From Planctomycetota bacterium (lineage in GTDB: Bacteria > Planctomycetota > Planctomycetia > Pirellulales > Pirellulaceae): a stretch of DNA of 61,234 nt. The notes below the pieces were generated by a model that saw only the letters and a program-made list of their open reading frames with translations, did not search any database and had not been told where the DNA came from. Both the position numbers and the translations under genes were made by a program. Below, one piece after another: positions 18,401-32,000 of this stretch (its first letter is position 1; each line of letters starts with the position of its first letter). Location of the stretch: NCBI GenBank assembly GCA_027622275.1, contig JAQBZB010000012.1, positions 1 through 61,234 of the forward strand, given 5' to 3'.

Positions 18401-19882
18401 CTACTTGCCGCTGGTCTCGTCGAAGACGGCATCCGTTTCGTTACCTTGCGGGCGAATCATCTCGAAGTAACGACGGATGGTTTGGCGGTGGCCGAGGGGA
18501 ATTGGTTCTGAGTCGAGAACCGACTCGCTGATCTGTTCGTATTTGTCGACTTTCTCGCGATATTGGCGAATCGCTTCCTGCTGTTGTTCCGGAGAAGACA
18601 TGGTCTCGACGTCGACATCGCCGCTGGCGGACTCGGTGCCAGTGATTTGCATTTGAGGTCCGGTCTTCAGTTTGGCCGTCTTGTCGCCAGGATCGTTGCC
18701 GCTGCTGGCCAGTCCCCAGTTCTTGCCACCCTTCTTTTTACTCTCTGCCTGACTCTTACACTCTCCCTCGCACTCTGACTTGCATTCGGACAGACAGTTG
18801 CACTGTTTGCGGAGCAGGTCGGAGAGCTTCTTGCGGTTGCCTTGCTTTTTGCACTCGCTGGCCAGTCCGTCCGTCCCATCCTTGAATTTGCTGCGGTCGC
18901 CCTGCGTGAGGCCCGCCGAAATTTGGCTCGTGGCTTCGCGAAGTTGCCGTTGCGCGCCTTGCGACGAGTTCTGCTTGGCTTGATCGAGCTTCTCGGTCAG
19001 CGCTCGTTCGGTTTGCCGATCGAGCTTCGGCATCTCCAGCTTCGCGAGTTCCTCGGCGGCCTGTTCCATCTCACCTTGTGACATCGCTTCACCGGCGGCC
19101 TGAAACGGTTCGGCCAGTGCGAGAGCTTCGCCGATCTCCTGAAGCGCCGCTTCGGTGCTGGGGTCGGCGAGTTGCTCTTGCTTAGCTTGCAGAGCCGCTT
19201 CCATTTCGGATAGCTTCGCCAGAGCTTCCTTCGGATCGATGCCGGGTTGCTTCAATTCTTCGATCTTCTCGGCGAGTTCTTTCAGGAGTTCTTCGATCTC
19301 GGGATCGGCATTCTCTTCATTGAATTGTTCTAGCTCTTCCAAGCTGGCGGCGACGCGAACGGCCTGATTCAGAACTACGTCGTTCTGAACAACTGCCGCT
19401 TTGACTTCGTCGCGAGGTGCCGACAGAAATGCGATGCCAAGTGCGGCGACCGAAAGCACCAGCCCCCAACTCCAAGAGCGAGGAGCGCGGAAGGGCGCGA
19501 CTTTAGTCGGATCGACCGAAGCGACATGCGTCTCTGCGTCGTTAACCTGAAGTTGTTGAAGCGGCGACTGGGCCGCTTGATGCATAAAGTTGCAGGCGGT
19601 CGCGATTCGATCCTTGAGTCGATACTGACGATCGATGGCCGTTGCGGCTTCACGAGCCCGCCGAGGTACGAACAATCCATAAACCAATCCGACGAGCGGA
19701 CAGGCAACAACAGCAGCTCCGATCCATACAAGCGAAAGCGAGTCAACGCCGACGAGCCGGGCGACCGCGAGTCCGCAGCCAATGATGCCACCCGCGACGA
19801 GCCCGAGAGAAAGCGTTTGCCACAGCCACTGCCTCTGCTGACGAGAGCGGACGGCTTCGACGCGATCTTGAATGCTACGCAT
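18401..19882 (-). CDS. Membrane-anchored coiled-coil protein with Cys-rich cluster
   Basis: Unassigned. Two membrane helices lie near the N-terminus (about 19-45 and 49-73, containing GLVAGGIIGCGLAVARLVG and a flank ending FVPRRAREA), with a third at about 137-155. Residues 165-330 are Glu/Lys/Leu/Ala-rich and predicted coiled coil (ELEQFNEENADPEIEELLKE), followed at about 350-375 by a cysteine cluster (CNCLSECKSECEGECKS) and a C-terminal helical tail with RQTIRRYFEMIRP. Proteins with this helix pair, a long coiled coil and this tail are found next to moxR/VWA genes in planctomycetes, but I cannot name a family with certainty. The six-base gap to tsaD indicates one operon. The Cys cluster could bind metal or form disulfides. 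Confidence 0.75.
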   Translation of the reverse strand: MRSIQDRVEAVRSRQQRQWLWQTLSLGLVAGGIIGCGLAVARLVGVDSLSLVWIGAAVVACPLVGLVYGLFVPRRAREAATAIDRQYRLKDRIATACNFMHQAAQSPLQQLQVNDAETHVASVDPTKVAPFRAPRSWSWGLVLSVAALGIAFLSAPRDEVKAAVVQNDVVLNQAVRVAASLEELEQFNEENADPEIEELLKELAEKIEELKQPGIDPKEALAKLSEMEAALQAKQEQLADPSTEAALQEIGEALALAEPFQAAGEAMSQGEMEQAAEELAKLEMPKLDRQTERALTEKLDQAKQNSSQGAQRQLREATSQISAGLTQGDRSKFKDGTDGLASECKKQGNRKKLSDLLRKQCNCLSECKSECEGECKSQAESKKKGGKNWGLASSGNDPGDKTAKLKTGPQMQITGTESASGDVDVETMSSPEQQQEAIRQYREKVDKYEQISESVLDSEPIPLGHRQTIRRYFEMIRPQGNETDAVFDETSGK

Positions 19883-19934
19883 GTTCGTAACTCCTGTTGT
19901 CGTTGCACGCGTTAACAGCGTGTTGGTTTGTCAT

Positions 19935-20017
19935 TTTGGAGTGCGATGACTTGTCATCGCTTTGGATTTCTAAACCACTCCACGAAAGAAAGCGGCGACA
20001 AGTCGCCGCACTCCAAA
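19935..20017. repeat. REPIN-like element, copy A
   Basis: Two inverted hairpin units 83 bp end to end. The left unit starts TTTGGAGTGC and contains the palindrome GCGATGACTTGTCATCGC (19943-19960); the right unit contains GCGGCGACAAGTCGCCGC (19992-20009) and ends GCACTCCAAA. The outer ten bases are perfect inverted repeats. The same design recurs at 35393 and 40768 with different but still self-complementary arms. Confidence 0.8.
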
Positions 20018-20066
20018 TTGCCAATGCCTGATCTTATCGCTTCCTGAGAACCAATACTAGACATTT

Positions 20067-23000
20067 TCATCTCGCCGAAGACACGGAGTCTGGCGATTTG
20101 CGGGTTTGAATCGTCATTCGAGTGACCACTAGATCAAGCACTGCGTCGGCGTCTGAGGCGGCGGCCTCAACGGCAATCTCCTTGACTTGGGCATCGCCAA
20201 CCGCCCACATCTCCCACAGCCGGAAGTCGTCCGAATCGCGGTTTGCAAAATAAGAGGAAATCACGTTTCCGGTGCGAACCAGACGAAATCGCCCGGAACC
20301 AGAGGGAACTGTCTTGTGACGGCTATCGTGGTTTTCAGCCCCGCTGAGGGTATTGTGCTTTCGACGAGTGTTGACGGTCGCGGTTGGCGACCTGTACGTG
20401 CCCATGCCGGAATCGACGTATATGTTGATGTTCGAGTCAACCACGGCTCGCAACACCACGACACTTCCCCAGCCATCCTTCGGTGGAGCGTGTGTAAAGT
20501 CCTCGAAATCAAGCGTGACGACAAAGTCCTCCGTGATCGGCTCGCGCAAGTGAATCCGCGGCCAAGAGCCATAGCCTGTCGAATCCTTGACGAGCATGTG
20601 CAGGCCGCGATCGGTGGTCATGATGCGATCTGGCGGGCCAGCGAGAAGCAATCCGGCTGCGGCAAGCTTCTCCTTGGGCTCGCTGAAATCAAAGACGCGG
20701 GGCACCGACCAATTCGCGAATTCGTTCGGAACTGGAACACGGGCGAGTTGCTGATCTTCAACCGCGGGCAGTGTCTTCGGCCAGTTGCCGCGATAGACAA
20801 GATTGCGGACACGGCACTTGGTCTTGTCGGAGTAGCGAAACAATCCGAAGAACCGCTCGGTGGATGGTTCGGCCAGCGTGACCGTCGCCGCTTCCGCATC
20901 GTTGATCGACAACGTGAGCCGATCTCCCGCCAGCGACAGCTTGTATCGGTTCCAGTCGTTCGGCTTCAAATCGACAAGTTCCGCTGCTCCTTCAATCGGC
21001 GCGACATTATCCGGCGCAAGGCCACTCGTTTCGTATTGTGCGTCCGTGAGCGTGTGCTTGCGCACTCCGTCTGGATTGACCATCAATGCCACACGACCAA
21101 CTGCGGGATGAACCGCGAACTCACCGGGTACATAATACGACTCAAACTCGATCACGCCGTCTTCGAGCATCGGTCGCTGATACATGAGCAAGCTCTCCAC
21201 ATTCGCAGCCGCGATGTTTTGCCGAAGCTGCCCCACAATCTCACCACTACTTTTCCTCCAAGCAGCCGTCGTGTTGTCCGCTTCGAGCGAACATGACTCG
21301 CCATACATATCCGCCCGCCAAGCCCCAAAATTCGCAGAATTGATGAGGTCGATCTCGTCGGGAATCTCGGGGCTGCCGACGATCCTGAAATCTCGCACGG
21401 TACACTGGTATCCCGCGCCGTAAGCTTGCAGGACGACCCACGGGTCTGGTGCCGATGCAAACTTCTCTTCGTGGATCTGAACACCGTTGACGAACGTCGT
21501 GATAGTGTTTTCGTTCACAACAATGCGAAAGTCGGAGATCCAATCGCTCGGATTCGGTATCTCGATGGTGTCGTCAATGTCGTGGGTACTGTGCATGAGC
21601 GTGGCAATCCGTCGCGCCTTAAAGTCCCAACGAGGTATTGCAGCGTGCATCCCGTACGCGATCACGGCGTCGCGGTATCCACTCAGGCACTGCTCGGCGA
21701 CAATCTCGAAGTTGCCTCTTAACGGCGATTGAAAAAAGAGCTGCCCCCAGGTACCGCCAGGGATTTGCCGAACGACGCCCGGTTGGTAGAGCCACTGGGA
21801 ATGCTCGTAGCCGGCTGCGCGGATGCTCGGTTTGTCGTAAGGGACGTTGGCCCATTGAGTGAGTCGCGACTCCGGAGGCGATTCGAACGAGGGCTGTAAC
21901 ATGGCACGATCGACGTGTCCGAGGAGGATATCGAGCGAGTTGTCCCAGATCGGATCATTCTTCTTGAACTTCGCGTCCCGCTGCTTGGTAACTAGTTCGT
22001 CGGTGATGTCCAAGGCGGCGAACTGCAAGGCCGGATGTTTCGCAGCCTGCCAGGCCACAACAAACTCGGCGGCACGGTCGCGAGCGGCAAGATCTTTGCT
22101 CAATCCTTTCGCGACGTATCGATGGAGATCCACCATGTGGGCGTGAGCAAGTTCAACATCACCGGATTGCATCGCCGCAAGGGCCGCCAACGCGATCCTC
22201 GCGCGTTCAGCCACTTCACCATTCGTCCTGATTTCGCCAATCGCCTTGGTGAGTTCGTCCAGCTTCCCCACTCGATCGGCAGCGGCCATCAACTCGATGG
22301 CGGGACAACGCAACTGTTCCCCGATGGAAGTGTCTGCCGCTCGCGCTGCGGCGAATTCATAGTACAGCCGACTCCCGGAATGATCCGGCGAAGGCAGAAC
22401 CCACGCCAACAACTTGTCGAAGGCTTGCTCGGGCGGAAGATCCTTCACTTCGGCGAGGACCTTCGAGACATCGTGTGCAAAGATCTCTTCCGACAGTAGG
22501 GTGTTAATGAGACGACGATCGGCGGCCGTGTATTGCCTGCTCGACGCCAGCAGGTCGTTACGTACTTCCTCGGTGAGCGACGCCGGCCACGCTCCAGCCA
22601 ACTTCGGTTCGCGAACTTTTAGCGACTGGCCTTGCCGGTGAAACAATCCGAATCGATGGTCGATCTCTGGTTCGAGAGCGCGTTCGTAAATCAACTCGCC
22701 GTTCAACGTCAACTGAATCGTGTCGCCGATGAGCCCCAGCCGAACGAGGTTCCAGTCGTCATGTTTCAATGGAAGTTGCTTCGGGCCACGACGAGCGGGC
22801 GCGTTCGTAACGCGGTTGTCGTTGCTGACAGCCAGCACTTCTTGGTCCCAGCCAGTTCGTGTGATCCAGTGTTCGCCGATGCCTTCCGGTTCCAAAAGCA
22901 ACGCCAGTCGACCGATGGTGGGATGAGCCGCGACTTTGCCGGGACTGTAATAGAATTCGTAGCTGAATGTTTCCCGATCGCGCAAGGGACGATGATAATA

Positions 23001-26000
23001 AGCCCAACTGCGTGACTTCGGATTATCAGCGTTCGCGCGACCAACGAGCAGCCCGTCTTTAGCTTGCCAGTCAAACTCGGACGGCTCGTTGCGTTGGGCG
23101 TAAGCGTTACTGTCATTCTCGGCCAGCGACTTCAGGGCCATCAAGCGGCGTCGTGGTTGAGAAGTGCCAAAGAACGACGTGTTCCAGCCGTCCATCCGAT
23201 CGCCGTTCACGAGTGTGACTTCGCGGGGGATCGCCGGGTTGCCGATGAAACGGGGATTGCGGAATGTCGTGGCTCGCGTGTAGTGGGAGTAGAGCGTGAT
23301 CCACGGGCTCGTGTCATTCACTTCCTCTTCGTAGATCACATGGTTGTTCAGACAATACTGCATTTTTCCATTCGCCACTTTGATCGTGATCGTGCCGAAC
23401 GATTCGTTGTCGCGTACGAGAGCTTGAGCGTGGCTGAACGATTCATGCCCGCCGTTCGACCAGATCGTCGTCCGCGACCCGTACCTTTGAGCTTCGACGA
23501 CGACACCTCCATAACCGGCTTCGGTCTCGGCCCACGAACCTTTATACGCGTCGACCGTGAACTCGAACTCGCCAGTCAACGGATACGTGAAGTACAACAG
23601 ATCGACTCCGGCACCCGGAAGATGCGCGATGTGGCCTTCTTGCACGGCCCACCAGGGAGTCACACCGTTGTAGAACTTCTCCTGGGTCGAAGCGGGAAAC
23701 CAATGGGCAAGCTGCGGATCATCGCCCGGCTGAATCGTGGGCTTGTTCACTTGCCCTGCGCGCAGGGCAAAGTCGAGATCAAGCCGCGCGACCTTCTGAT
23801 AATCGGAGATCGATTGCAGCGCGCGGCGCAGCGATCCCCGCTTGCTGTAATACAGCGACACGAACTGCGGCGATTGGAAACAGGCCCGATAAACGAGGTA
23901 GTCGCCCCAGCCATCGGGCGTCGGTTGTCCCGTCTGTCGTTTGACGCGCTCGCCGACGGTGTCGATGAGCGGCTGGATCACTGGCGTGCCGGTTTTCGTA
24001 TCGCCAAGTTGAATAAGAATCAACGCGTACAGAAACGATGCGTTCTCCAGTTTCTGATCGTACGCCGACTTGACAAGATCTCGCAGCTCCTCCACGCGGC
24101 CCGCGGCTTCGGCGGCGGCGAGGAGTTCTGTGAAGTTGCAGAGCATGTCGCCGGAGTAGTGTTTTCCGCGAACCGTCGCAGTTTGGAGGAACATCGCTGG
24201 CACGCGAACCGGTTCGACCCATTCTGCGGCCAGCCTGATCGTTTTGCGACCATCGACTGGCAACGTCCAATCTCGCCAGGCTTCGTATTGCTTTTCCGAC
24301 GGCAGCAAACTCATTTCGCGAGTGACAACCGCCAATGCGGTCGTTGTGCTGGGCCGGGGCCGGTTCTCGTAGGAGAAGTCAGCGACGCGGCCCATGTAGT
24401 CGAGAGCGACGGTCGGCAGACCGGTCTTGGCAGCCTCCTCGGCAATCGCCGCCCAGTCGCGCCACTGGAGATATTGGCCATAGGTGCCGCTGTAACGCGA
24501 ATAAAAAGGTTGCCTGCCGAGGAGATAGGATTCAAAAAACTTTTTCACCTCTTCCGGCTCATCGACCAGATACAGGTTCACTTTGGAGACCAAGCCGCCC
24601 AGCGAAAGCTCGTTGTTGTTTGGATCGGCATTGGCGGATTGCAATTGCAAATTGACCGCCGCCTTGAGAATTGCAAAGGCAGGCTCTTCGAGACCTTGAC
24701 GGTCGGACGCGGGCAGCGCGGCGTGGCAAGCGAGTTGTACCAGCGGCGGCAAGCTGCCTCCGCCAACGAGTTGAGCGAGTTCCGTGATCGCAACTTTTGC
24801 GTCGTCGAGTTTGCCGCGAGCGAGCGCGACCTGCGTGCGAAGTACCAACGCAGCAACCTTCCCTTGCGGGTTCTGAGTTCGCGCGTCGATGTGCTTGCCA
24901 AGATCATCCAGTTGTTTGGCGGTTTGTGCCCATTGCACGAGGACCGCGCCGAGACTGCTCACCTGCGCATCGTGCAGCTTCGACGAATCGGCATACATCA
25001 GGATTTCAGCCGGTCGATTTTCGGGAAAGACGATCGGAACCAGCAGTTCGTAAACCTCTTGCGCGGGATAGGCATCGCCTTCCCATTTGGCGATGACTTT
25101 GCGGAGCGATTCGGCGACTTCGGTTTCGATCTCCGATGAACCAGCGTTTGCCGCAGCCGCTGACGGAACCGTTCTCGACCCTCCGAAAGGATCGGTGCCC
25201 GGGTTGGATGCGGCATCCGGCACCGGCGTTCCGCCGAGCATCGAGGCTTTCACCGCCTTGCGGGACAAAACCGGCATGTCGTTCTCGGCGGCGGCCAGCG
25301 CGATCTCCATTGTGAGCCGGAACTGAGAAACCGTGAGCGGCGGAATTCGCCGTGAGGTAGTGGGCTGCTTGTCGCCCGCTGCGACTTGAAGGTGTACGAA
25401 CACGAAATCATTGCGGTCACGCCGATCGAGCGAACTGGTTCGTGCTTTTGCATCCGGCTGTTTCGGCTCTGTTCGTCGGGTGACGATATCCAACAACTCG
25501 GACCATTTCGCCTCCGCCTGTTCGCGGTCACCGCGATCGAGCGCGATCTTTCCCCAGTCGTAAAGAATGGCTGCCGTATGCTGATCGCCTGTTTGCCGGC
25601 GAGCCGCTTCGAGGGCACGTTCCGCGAGTGTGATGCCGATTTCCCGCTGCTCCTTCGTTTTTAAACACTCGCGAGCGATCAGCCACAAGGGAATGTGAGT
25701 GAGTCCCTCGCGGCGTTGGCGAGAGTTGGGACGGCGTCCCGGCTGGATCTCTTCCAGCGGATGGTCGGCGACCGCCGCGAGCAGCGCCTGCAAAGCCTCC
25801 ACGGCTTGTTTGTCCTGCATGCGCATCAAATAAGCCGACTCCGTCACGCCGACCGACAAGTCAGCGGCATGTTCCGCACGAAGTTCAGCAAGTCGTTTGC
25901 GGATGCCGCTGGCGATTGGCTCCTCTTTCGAGATCGTGACCAGCAGGTCCACCAGCGGACTTTGCATCGACGTCGTGCGCAGGTTGCTGATGTCGGGCAC

Positions 26001-29000
26001 CAGCAACATAAGATCCAACGCCGCCGCGCCGGCAGGCAGCTGTTCGGGCAGCGCCAAGAGTTGTGTCATGGCTTCATCGGAATTGGTCGAGTCAAGTGCG
26101 TCGAGCGAAAGCTTGAGACCCAGGTCGATCTGCGATTTGAAATGGTTGGGCTGACCGCCATACCATTGGCCGGCCTGTTCGATAGCCGTTGGATCCGCCG
26201 ACAGATTGCGGAAGATGCGGACTGCATCGACCGGACATTCCAACTGCAACAATTGCTGCGCGGCCCAGACGGAGTTCTCGATGCGAAGATACGACGAGTA
26301 CTGCGGATCGTACTGCATCTCTTGCGTCGGTTTGGTCTGCTTGATCAGCAGGTCGCGGGCATCCTGTTTGCGGCCAATGTCGCCGTACAACTTGACGAGT
26401 CGCGCGACGGGAGAGTACTGAATCTGACTCATCGTGTTCGGACTGTTCAATGCCGTTTCAAAAAGCGTAAGCGCGATCGGTCGCGTGTCCTCAAACTGAT
26501 CGAGTTCCTGGCCGATGATCCAACAGGAATGAGCCGGCATCGCCTTCAACGTCTCTTCGTCCGCCACAAGATGTTCGAGACGCTGCTTGGCCTGTTCCTT
26601 GCGATTCTCCTTGAGATCAATCAGAGCCAGCATCGCTTCTCCGCCATGCCAGCCGGGTGCTTCCCGGAGGCGACCCTGAATGATCTGCGTCAACTCAGCC
26701 ATCTTCTCTGAGCCTTGAATGCCAGTGAGCATCTGATGGAACTGCGCGTTGACTTGTCCGCCGGAGCCATAGGAGTAGATGTTGTCCAGCCCGAACCAAG
26801 GCGTGGCGGCAACCTCGCTGACCGAGGGAATGATCGCCTGCTTGCCAAGATTGAACACGCGGTCGTTCTTCCACAGGTTCTGATCACGCATCCGCGAGAT
26901 CATTCGATTGCGATACTGCGGGAAGGCTTCGAACACTTTTTCGAACAGGTTGAGCGCCAGTTCCAAGCTCGCGTCGTTCGCTTGACCCCGGCGACCGTCC
27001 ATCAGGTTTGAGACAAGATCGATCACGTAGTACGGCTGGCTGAAGAGCTTGATGTTGACTTTCTCGATCGCCTGGATCAGATCGAGCGTGCGATTCGAAC
27101 GCTCGAACACACGGCGTACCTGATACAGATCTTCGGCGACCCATTGTGGCTTCTGCTTCAAGAGTTCCAGGTACTGGTCACACGCTTCCGCTTGCTTGCC
27201 GGTCGCTTCCAAGTGCTTTGCCAGCTGATAGCGCAGCACAACCGCGTCCGGCCGGCTGGCAACCGCTTGCACGAGCAACGAGCCGACTTTCTCGCGTTCA
27301 TTCCCCGCTTCGTAGTACTCGATCAATTGTTCGTACAGCCGCGGCGAGTTCGGCGACTTCTCAATCTGACTCTCGACACGGGCAGTCAGATCTTTGAGTG
27401 CGCCAGTCTGTTGCAGCAGCCGCAGTGATTGCGTCCGCATTTGAGCTTCAGGGTTGCTGGACGAGTAGCGGAAGGGATTGCGACCGGCCCCACTCATACC
27501 AGACAACGGCGGCGTGCTTCGCCGCAAGATCGTATGGGCCAACTGCTGTGCCAGGTCGGCTTTGCCTTGACTTTGATACATCGCCATCAACGAAGCCATC
27601 GCCGGGAGCGAGTTCCCCGATCGCCGCTCGACGCGCGAGGTAATGGCCTCGGCCATCTCGTGCATGCCGAGCCGACGCATCCGCTCCACCAAAGCGAGTT
27701 GCGTGTTATTGTCCAGCCGCAAGCCAAAGAGCCGTTCGGCCGATTGGCGAGCCCGGTCGATGTCTCCCAATCGCTCGGCGAGTTCCAATGCCATCAACTC
27801 GCGCTGTTGCACCAGCTTCTGGTCGCGTGGCACGATCGCTTCGACGATTTCCAACGCATCTTCCGTGTCGCCCATCGACTGGTGCAGCGCGGCAATCTCC
27901 AAACGGAACACGGGATCGTCATTGAGGTAAGCCCCCGCCTGTTTGAGCAAGACCAGGGCCTCTTCCTTCTCTTCCAGCCACCAGCGTGCATAAGCGAGCA
28001 GCAGCGTCGCGTACAGCTTCTCGTCGTCGGATGCCGCTTGCAGTCGTTGTTCGAGATAAGCAGGCAGATCGTCGAGTACTTCGTTGCGTTTGAAGACTTC
28101 GTATACGACTCGGAGCAACATGAGCGTCGTCGCATCCACGTACTGACTCGCATGGGGATAGTCGAACTGTACGCGGATATCCTCTTTACCGTACTTCAAA
28201 GAAAAGTTCGTATTGGAGCGGGGCTGTACTGCGGATGTCGCGCGTCGACGGCTCTGCTCCGCACGTCTTCGAATCGCGACTTCCGTGCTGATATCGAGCG
28301 ACGCCCCAAGCAGTGAAAGGATCTTGGCGTGTTCTTCTTCCGGCCCCAAGTGCCCCATCCAGTTCATCAGCAGATTCGCGGCGGGAGCCAGCGGGTCCAC
28401 GACTTGCGATGCACTCCCTGACCGGCGAGCTGTTCCGGCGGCAACCGTTGGGCCGCGTGCGATGTCATCGCGCGCCGCTTCGAGCCATTTCGGAAACAGC
28501 CCGTCGATCCGGTCGTACTTCTCTTCTTGCAGGAACATTGTCATTGCCATGGCAAGCTGCGACGACGATTTTGCCGAATCGATTTGCTTCTGGATGAGCT
28601 GTTCCGCTTGATCAACACGCCCCGCAAGCTTCAATTCCTCGATGATGGTGCCAATGAAAGCACCGCCGCCTAGACTGGTGGAGAGCGGCACATAATTGTT
28701 GCCGAGCAGGATGTAAGCCTGCCCGTTGCTCGCATAGATAACTTGTCCACCCATCGTGGCTGCATACGCATCGTCGTCACTGGCAGCGGTAAGTGCTTGC
28801 TGGCACTGGAGCATTAATTCGAGATCGTCGTCCGACAAAGGCGTCTTCTTCGGCTTGTCGTTTTGCGATCGAGGGACTTGTTGACTCGCCGTGTCGACAC
28901 CGCGCAGTGCGAGCGAACTGAGGTAGAACTGCTGCGCCTCGCGGCCTCCTTCCTGAGCCATCCGCCGAGCGATACGAAAGATGGAATCCAAGTTGGCGCG

Positions 29001-32000
29001 AAGTTGCTCGACATACATCCAGTCGTAAACCGACTCGCGAGTCGCACCTTCGGCGGTGGCCAGCGCACCCAGCTCTTCGAATCGCTTCACTAGCGTGTTG
29101 CTCTGCTCCGCGTCCGCGTCCTTGTCCGATTCCTGCTTCTGATCGAACAGCATCAACCACGCATAGGCCGCCATGCGGGCTTCGCCAAATGCACTCGGTG
29201 CCCACACCGGCCGCGCGCGTGTTGAACCGCCGTAGTAGCCCCGATCGGGATCGAGTCCTACCGTCTGTCGGACCTGAGCGGATATTCCAAGCATCGTTAG
29301 CGGCGATCGCCGTGTGGGCATGGTCGATTGAATGCCGCGCAGATTGTTCGAGCGTGCTTGCGTTTGTGCCTGCTTGAATTTGTCCTCGGCAACAACTCCG
29401 AATGCATCATGAGCAACTGTCAATGCGAGCAGCCGATCGAAGCGGTTTTGCGCTTCTGCGATTTTTTCGAGCGCAGCCCAGGCGACGCCTTCGCGGTACA
29501 GCATCTCCCAGTCGTCGTGCTGTTCACTCAGCAGCGGCTCGGTGATCGCGATCGCGCTTTCGTAAGCTCCTTGCGTCAGCAACGAATCGAGATTCCGCAA
29601 GCGGCGAGCCGGGTCTTCCTCGCGCCGCATCAGCTTGACCAGAATCTCACTCGCTTCATCCTGATCGCCCCGCGACTGCAAAAGGGTCGCCAGCCGATAT
29701 TCGGTTTCATGCCCGGGAGCAATCATCGCGAGTTGCCGCTGGTACTCGATGGCACCATCAACATCCGCACCCTGCTCACATAGCTTCGACAGCTGTTGCA
29801 GCAAGTTCGTGTCTCGCGTGTTCTCGCTGAGCAGACTTTCGAGTTCTTGTCGCGCCGTTCCGTAATCGCCCGCTGAATGATGTGCCTGCGCCAGACAGAT
29901 CGTCATCGCATGACGCTTATCCTCTTCGCGGCGGTCCCGTTCCAATCGCTCCAGCAGCTTGTCGAACTGATTGACTTGCAGATACAGATCCGTCAGCTTC
30001 ATGGTCAGACTCGTCTTGTCATCCAAGTCATCCGTCTTTTCAAACGCACGCCAGTAGACCTCGATCGCTTCGTCCGCTCGAAGCTCTTCCGACAACGCCG
30101 CTCCCAACGCCATGATCAAGTGCGGCTCGGTGGGATTGATCCGCACGGCCTTCCGTAGCGTGTCGACTCCTTCTTCCGACTTGCCAAGCTGGAAACAGAG
30201 CCGAGCGTAGAACTCGTAGTTGTCCGTATTGCCGGGAGCCGACACAATCAGCTCGCGCCCCGCTTCGAGTGCCTGATCGGCCCGTCCCATTTGAGCTTCA
30301 AGCCGTGCGACGTTCATCAGATGGTCGCCCCGCGATCGCCGATCGATTACTGCCAGTTGCCGGTTCATGTCGGCCGCGCGGGCATAGTCGCCCGACAACT
30401 CGGCAATGCGAGCCGCCGTCGTCAGTGCCGGAATCGACTTGGCGTCCTTCTTCAGCGCGGTATCGATCGCTGCGGTGGCATCGGCCCAGCGGCTGTCGGC
30501 TTCGCAGTAGCGGGCCAACAGTTGCCATTGTTCAGCCGAGGCATCTGCGTTTCCATGCACCTTCGCCGCGAGGGCATCAATCTCCGGATCGAGTCGTCGG
30601 CTGGAACGATAGACGTCGATTCGTTGTGCGATGGTCGCATCTTGTTCTTCGGCGTTGGCAGCCAGTTTCTCGGCGATGCCGACGAAGGCAAGTGCCTCGT
30701 CGAACTTGCTAGCGCGAGAGTGATACTCTGAAGCTTTCAAGTGCAATGCGAAATCCTTCGCGTCGAGCTTGCACGCTTCGGCGATTTGCAGAATGGCTTC
30801 GTCGAGGTACCCAAAGCTGTTGTAGATCTCGGCCAAACGAGCCACGTTGATCGCCGTATGTCGTTCACCATCCGCAATCGCCGTCCAGGTGGCGAGTGCC
30901 TCTTCGGGCCGCTTCAGAATGTGATAGAACTCGCCGAGATACTCTCGATATTGCGGGTCGTTCGGTGCCTGAGCAACCGCTCGCTGATAGAGCGCGAGGG
31001 CTTCGTCCTGCATATTTGACTGGCGAAACAGGTCGGCTACTTGCGACATCGTGAGGGCGTCGTCTGGTCGTGCGGCCAGGATTTGGTTCCAGATGCGTGT
31101 GGTTTCGGCATGGCGAGCGTCTTGATCGAGTTCCTTGTTCTTGAGAACCAGCTTGCCCCAGTCACGCACGAAGTCCGAGTTACCCGGCGCGGACTCGACC
31201 AGCAACGCGTACTCCTTGACCGCTTCGCCGTATCGTTGATCGTCCACCAATTGATCGATGAACGCTTTCCGCAACTCGGTTCTCGTCGGCGCAAGCTTCA
31301 GCGCCTTGCCCATCCACTGGGTCGCTTCCGGCACGCGGGCCGACGAAGCGAGAAACTTCGCCAGCCGAGCCATGCCGTCGACATCGTCGGCATGTGACGC
31401 GATCCACTTCTCGTAGTAAGCGACCAGCCCATCCTGATTGCCGCTTCGTAGATAAACATCTTCAATCCTGCGGCGGACATCTCGATGCAACCAACCTTCC
31501 GGATTCAGATCGGCGAGCAACGTCTCGAAGTCAGCAATGCCTTCGTCTCGGCGACTCTCGCGAATCTTCAGCTCGGCGGCTTCGATACGGAACATCGTGC
31601 GGCGATAATCGTCGCTAACGAGCTTTGCCAGATTCTCGTAGCGCGGCAGCGCCAAGCCGTACTCGCCTTCTTCGACCAGCGTGACAGCGATCTGTTCCTG
31701 GACACGCGGATCATCCGGGAACAGTGCTTCGAGTCGCTGCCAGACCGCGAGTGCCTGCTCGGTGCGCTGGGCGCGCTGATGAACACGGCCTAGCTGTTGA
31801 AAGATCTCCAGCAGATCCGTTCGCCGTGGGTTTCGAGCGATCGCACGTTCAAAGGCGGCGACTGCCTCCTCGGGTTGTCCAAGCAGCAGCAAAGATTGGC
31901 CCAGGTAATAACTGGCGAGTGCATCGTCGGGTAGAAACTCTTCCGCTTTCTTCAAAGCATCGATCGCGTTGGCGTCTTCTCCACGATGAGCCTCGAACAG

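Noticed and set aside
23064-25139. 691-codon frame on the plus strand inside the giant TPR gene
   Set aside because: Antisense to a clearly coding frame with signal peptide and TPR repeats; no family features of its own. It exists because high-GC codon use leaves the opposite frame open.
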